From contig JAGLYT010000007.1 of NCBI GenBank assembly GCA_023132075.1, forward strand, positions 1-16,855: a DNA stretch of 16,855 nt, in the 5' to 3' direction. A program made the translations under genes and the position numbers. The notes under the pieces are model-generated. The model searched no databases. It saw only the letters and a program-made list of their open reading frames with translations, and was not told where the DNA came from. Positions within the stretch are counted from its first letter, which is position 1. Every line of letters starts with the position of its first letter. This DNA is from a bacterium. Lineage in GTDB: Bacteria; CBDUZB01; JAGLHV01. This document shows positions 13,903 to 16,855 of this stretch, in pieces.

Positions 13903-15117
13903 ATGCCTACTAAATTTGTGACGGGAGTAAGTTTTGGGGAAGATAGTTTTGGGGAAGATAGTTTTCTGGTAGGTAAGGACGTTGCCGGTAAGGCGTTGGA
14001 AAAAATGAAAGGAGAAAAGATTCATCTTTCGATTGTATTTTGTTCTTCTGAGTATAATTATGTAGAGGTTATAAAAGGAATAAAAGAAATTACCCAAAAT
14101 GCTCCTCTTATTGGTTGTTCCAGTGCCGGTGAATTTACCGAAGAGCGAGTTGGTAAAAAAAGCGTATGTTGTGCTCTAATATCTTCTAATGACCATAAAT
14201 TTTTTCTCGGGTGTGGAAAAGAATTTAAAGGAAATGAAATAGAAGCAGTAAAACAAGCTACCGGAAACTTCTCTCGGTCAGTAAATGATTATCCTTATCT
14301 TTCCTGTCTGCAGTTGATTGATGGATTGACAGGGAAAGGAGAGGAAGTCACATTAGCGGTGAGTAGTGTTTTGGGATCTCTGGTGAGATTAATAGGAGGA
14401 GCAGCCGGAGATGATTTAAAATTTAAAGAAACAAAGGTATTTATGGATAATCAAATAAATTCTAATACCATTGCTTTGTGTTTAATTGCTTCTAAAATTC
14501 CTGTAGGAATAGGAGTAAAGCACGGACATACGCCGCTTAGTCCTGCTTTAAATGTAACCAAATCTGCAGGCTGTATTCTTTACGAATTAAATAGCGAGCC
14601 TGCATTCGAAGTTTGGAAAAAGTATACAAGAGAAAGAGCTAAAGAGCAATTTGATATAAATGTGGATAAATTGTCCGATTCTACGGAAATAGGAAGTTAT
14701 CTTATTAAATATGAGGTAGGGGTACTTACAGGGATAGACTATAAAATTAGAATTCCTTTTTCTGCTAATCCCGATGGGTCTCTTAATCTTGTTTGTCCTA
14801 TTTCTGAGGATACAATAATAAAAATCATGGAAAGTTCAAAAGATGCTCAGATTAATTCTGCAAGAGAGGCCGCGAGGTTAGCTGTTGCTTCATTAAGAGG
14901 AGCTAAGATTGCCGGTGCGATTATCTTTGATTGTGTCTGTCGTGCCCTTATTTTAAAAGATGAATTTTATCAGGTGATTGAAGCTATTAAAGAAGTCATT
15001 GGAAAAGATGTTCCCCTTATTGGACTGGAAACATACGGAGAAATAGCTATGGAATTAGGACAACTAAGTGGCTTTCATAATACTACTACTACTATTTTGT
15101 TAATTCCGGAAAGATAA
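13903..15117 (+). CDS. FIST domain sensory protein, copy 1
   Basis: 404 aa. FIST_N spans roughly 35-225 (APLIGCSSAGEFTEE at 67-81; LIGGAAGDD at 163-171) and FIST_C ~230-390 (AIIFDCVCR, ETYGEI, FHNTTTTILL). FIST domains are small-ligand sensors usually fused to kinases, chemoreceptors or cyclases; this one stands alone, like its neighbour. No signal peptide or TM segment is seen, so it is cytoplasmic. The N-terminus contains a five-residue tandem repeat FGEDSFGEDS. Placed downstream of a histidine kinase, it could feed ligand information to the pathway, but no partner is encoded with it. The ribosome site is weak (AAAGAGAG). It is about 81% identical to the next gene by my residue count. Confidence 0.9.
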   Translation: MPTKFVTGVSFGEDSFGEDSFLVGKDVAGKALEKMKGEKIHLSIVFCSSEYNYVEVIKGIKEITQNAPLIGCSSAGEFTEERVGKKSVCCALISSNDHKFFLGCGKEFKGNEIEAVKQATGNFSRSVNDYPYLSCLQLIDGLTGKGEEVTLAVSSVLGSLVRLIGGAAGDDLKFKETKVFMDNQINSNTIALCLIASKIPVGIGVKHGHTPLSPALNVTKSAGCILYELNSEPAFEVWKKYTRERAKEQFDINVDKLSDSTEIGSYLIKYEVGVLTGIDYKIRIPFSANPDGSLNLVCPISEDTIIKIMESSKDAQINSAREAARLAVASLRGAKIAGAIIFDCVCRALILKDEFYQVIEAIKEVIGKDVPLIGLETYGEIAMELGQLSGFHNTTTTILLIPER

Positions 15118-15175
15118 CAGACAACAAATTACAGTTCACAGATGACAGTTGACAGACAGAGACAAAAGAAAAAGA

Positions 15176-15234
15176 CAAAAGAGGAAAGACATTTTTTTCC
15201 CCTTTGAAAAAGGGGGTTAGGGGATTAAATGACA
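15176..15234 (+). repeat. CCCCTTT-GAA-AAAGGGG hairpin repeat, copy 2
   Basis: Second copy of the repeat at 13813-13876, with fewer C residues, a perfect CCCCTTT/AAAGGGG stem and a shorter GGGGATTAAATGACA tail. In copy 1 the tail runs straight into the FIST leader; here it is separated from that leader by about 155 bp. Confidence 0.6.
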
Positions 15235-15389
15235 ATTAACAGTTATAAGTCATGAATTGAAAAAAAATCAAAGAAAAGCAGCAACTACTGGATTCCGCAT
15301 CATCCGCCTGAGGCGGAGCGGAATGATCCACCTTAAAGATTGGTGGACAGGCACGCAGAATAAAAAAAGAAAAAGCAGTCAAATCTTTT
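15235..15389. mobile_element. Palindrome-carrying insertion with apparent 5-bp target duplication
   Basis: Compared with the leader of the first FIST gene, this segment is extra. TGACA occurs once at 13872-13876 but twice here, at 15230-15234 and 15390-15394, flanking the segment. The insert holds a nested hairpin ATTCCGC (15292-15298), TCCGCC (15303-15308), GGCGGA (15312-15317), GCGGAAT (15318-15324), and a second hairpin TCCACC/GGTGGA (15327-15332 and 15342-15347). There is no coding capacity and no long terminal inverted repeat. It resembles the GGATTCC...GGAAT class of dispersed palindromes. The insertion reading is an inference from comparison with one paralogue. Confidence 0.45.
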
Positions 15390-15420
15390 TGACATTACCA
15401 TAAAGAAAAGAGAGATTTTT

Positions 15421-16635
15421 ATGCCTACTAAATTTGTGACGGGAGTAAGTTTTGGGGAAGATAGTTTTGGGGAAGATAGTTTTTTGGTAGGAAAGGATGT
15501 TGCCGGTAAGGCGTTGGAAAAAATGAAAGGAGAAAAGATTCATCTTACAATTGTATTTTGTTCTTCTGAGTATAATTATGCAGAGGTTATAAAAGGAGTA
15601 AAAGAAATTACTCAAAATGCCCCTCTTATCGGTTGTTCCAGTGCCGGTGAATTTACCGAAGAGCGAGTTGGTAAAAAAAGCGTATGTTGTGCTTTAATAT
15701 CTTCTAATGACCATAAATTTTTTCTTGGGCATGAAAATCAACTTGAAAAAAAAGGAAGAGAGGCAATAAAACAGGCTGCCGGGAAATTTCCTGAGGCAGT
15801 AAATAATTATCCTCATCTTTGTTGTATAGAGCTTATAGACGGATTAGTTAAAGAAGGAGAAGATTTAACTTTAGCTGTAAATAGTATTATGGGTTCTCTT
15901 GTAAGATTAATTGGGGGAGCAGCCGGGGATGATTTAAAATTTAAAGAAACAAGGGTTTTTATGGATAACCAAATAAATTCCGAAGCCATTACACTATGTT
16001 TAATGGCTTCGGAAATTCCTGTAGGAATGGGAATAAAACACGGACATAAGCCATGGAGTCCTGCTTTGAATGTGACTAAATCCGAAGGATGTATTCTTTA
16101 TGAATTAAATAACAAGCCTGCATTCGAAGTTTGGAAAAAGTATACAAGAGAAAGAGCTAAAGAGCAATTTGATATAGATGTGGACAAATTGTCCGATTCT
16201 ACGGAAGAAGGAAGTTATCTTATTAAATATGAAGCAGGGTTGCTTACAGGGATGGACTATAAAATTAGAGTTCCTCTCTCTGTTAATCCGGATGGGTCGT
16301 TAAACTTTGGGTGCCCTATTCCTGAGGATACAATAATAAAAATCATGGAAAGTTCAAAAGATGCTCAGATTGATTCTGCAAGAGAGGCCGCACAATTAGC
16401 GGTTGATTCGTTAAGAGGGGCTAAAGTTGCCGGGGCACTTATCTTTGATTGTGCTTGCAGGGGTCTTATTTTAGGGGACGATTTTCCTAAAGCAATTAAA
16501 GCGATTGGAGAAGTTATCGGGGAAGATGTTCCCTTTATTGGATTTGAAACATACGGGGAAATATTTATGGAATTAGGGCAATTAAGTGGTCTTCATCACA
16601 CGACTACTACTGTCTTGTTAATTCCGGAAAGATAA
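15421..16635 (+). CDS. FIST domain sensory protein, copy 2
   Basis: 404 aa, same length as copy 1 with no indels between them. It has the same FIST_N and FIST_C landmarks (GCSSAGEF; GGAAGDD; ALIFDCACRG; ETYGEI; HHTTTTVLL) and the same FGEDS tandem repeat. The largest protein difference is at residues ~104-157, where copy 1 reads CGKEFKGNEI and this one HENQLEKKGR, so the putative ligand-binding half has diverged while the first ~100 residues are nearly unchanged. The 31 bp before the ATG are identical to copy 1, including the AAAGAGAG ribosome site. Homology stops at the TAA. Likely a cytoplasmic sensor with altered specificity; the ligand is unknown. Confidence 0.9.
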   Translation: MPTKFVTGVSFGEDSFGEDSFLVGKDVAGKALEKMKGEKIHLTIVFCSSEYNYAEVIKGVKEITQNAPLIGCSSAGEFTEERVGKKSVCCALISSNDHKFFLGHENQLEKKGREAIKQAAGKFPEAVNNYPHLCCIELIDGLVKEGEDLTLAVNSIMGSLVRLIGGAAGDDLKFKETRVFMDNQINSEAITLCLMASEIPVGMGIKHGHKPWSPALNVTKSEGCILYELNNKPAFEVWKKYTRERAKEQFDIDVDKLSDSTEEGSYLIKYEAGLLTGMDYKIRVPLSVNPDGSLNFGCPIPEDTIIKIMESSKDAQIDSAREAAQLAVDSLRGAKVAGALIFDCACRGLILGDDFPKAIKAIGEVIGEDVPFIGFETYGEIFMELGQLSGLHHTTTTVLLIPER

Positions 16636-16855
16636 AAAAAAACGGTTAAAAGAAAAAGATAGTTGGTTGGTTTAGATTGGTTTTATTAGTTTCAATTGGT
16701 TTAAAAAATAAAAGACAAAAAAAAAGGCGGGAAGTTGGGAAACAATAGTCCATAGACAGAAACTACAGTTATTAGTTACTAGTTAAAAAGAAACAGAAGT
16801 CCATAGTCGATAGTCCATAGATAACAGACAAAAAATAAAAAATAAATCCGAAATC
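16636..16855. repeat. Low-complexity spacer with degenerate repeats at the right edge
   Basis: Contains the second copy of the dispersed spacer repeat (16670-16690). It is followed by AGTCCATAG/AGTCGATAG units (around 16748-16757 and 16799-16820) and ACAGTTATTAGTTACTAGTT-type sequence. No gene, promoter or terminator is supported. Confidence 0.5.

Larger units (their letters stand above)
15118..15420. other. Intergenic region between the FIST genes, 303 bp
   Basis: Begins with degenerate ACAGTT/GACAG low-complexity sequence (15117-15175). It continues into the second CCCCTTTGAAAAAGGGG hairpin repeat, then a stretch carrying two palindromes that has the look of an insertion (15235-15389), and ends with the 31 bp identical to the leader of the first FIST gene. 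No coding sequence is supported. Confidence 0.7.

Noticed and set aside
16748-16820. Repeated AGTCCATAG/AGTCGATAG units as a possible CRISPR array
   Set aside because: Units are short, irregularly spaced and degenerate, with no constant-length repeats or spacers and no cas genes.

Overview
The window is AT-rich bacterial DNA (by eye about one third G+C). The organism looks like an uncultured, Gram-negative-type bacterium. Supporting signs are type IV pilus/type II secretion parts without a Firmicutes-style layout, several classes of intergenic palindromic repeats, and gene ends linked by ATGA/TAATG overlaps. I cannot name the phylum; the style resembles Omnitrophota/Desantisbacteria-type genomes, but that is an impression only.

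Left half (1-5851, minus strand): a compact operon of four two-component genes read leftward from a consensus sigma-70 promoter (TTGACA, 17 bp, TATAAT at 5972-6000). In transcription order they are a soluble REC-PAS-PAS-HisKA-HATPase kinase, a 611-aa REC-pseudokinase-REC-REC protein, a REC protein with a C-terminal zinc-ribbon-like Cys cluster, and a 6-TM PAS-PAS histidine kinase that runs off the left edge. The kinase core inside the 611-aa protein keeps the fold pattern but has lost the phospho-acceptor His, the N-box Asn and the G-box glycines.

Middle (5852-6342): a 491-bp divergent regulatory region with the minus-strand promoter and a tiny plus-strand ORF behind an excellent Shine-Dalgarno.

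Right half (6343-16635, plus strand): a degenerate-REC/Hpt protein; a large fusion of a receiver, a T2SSE_N-like domain, a GspE/PilB secretion ATPase and a second receiver; a zinc-ribbon/TM protein with a pilin-like tail; a prepilin fused to a LamG-like domain; a Cache-HAMP-PAS histidine kinase; and two tandem FIST sensory proteins about 80% identical.

Taken together the window holds eight receiver domains, three conventional histidine-kinase His boxes, one pseudokinase and one Hpt, but no DNA-binding, GGDEF, EAL or other classical output domain. The only enzymatic output physically joined to receivers is the secretion/pilus ATPase. My inference is a phosphorelay that acts post-translationally on a type IV pilus- or type II secretion-like machine that displays or exports LamG-type pilins. 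The gaps from 13493 onward hold a nested inverted-repeat element, hairpin repeats, and what looks like a palindrome-carrying insertion with a 5-bp target duplication in front of the second FIST gene.
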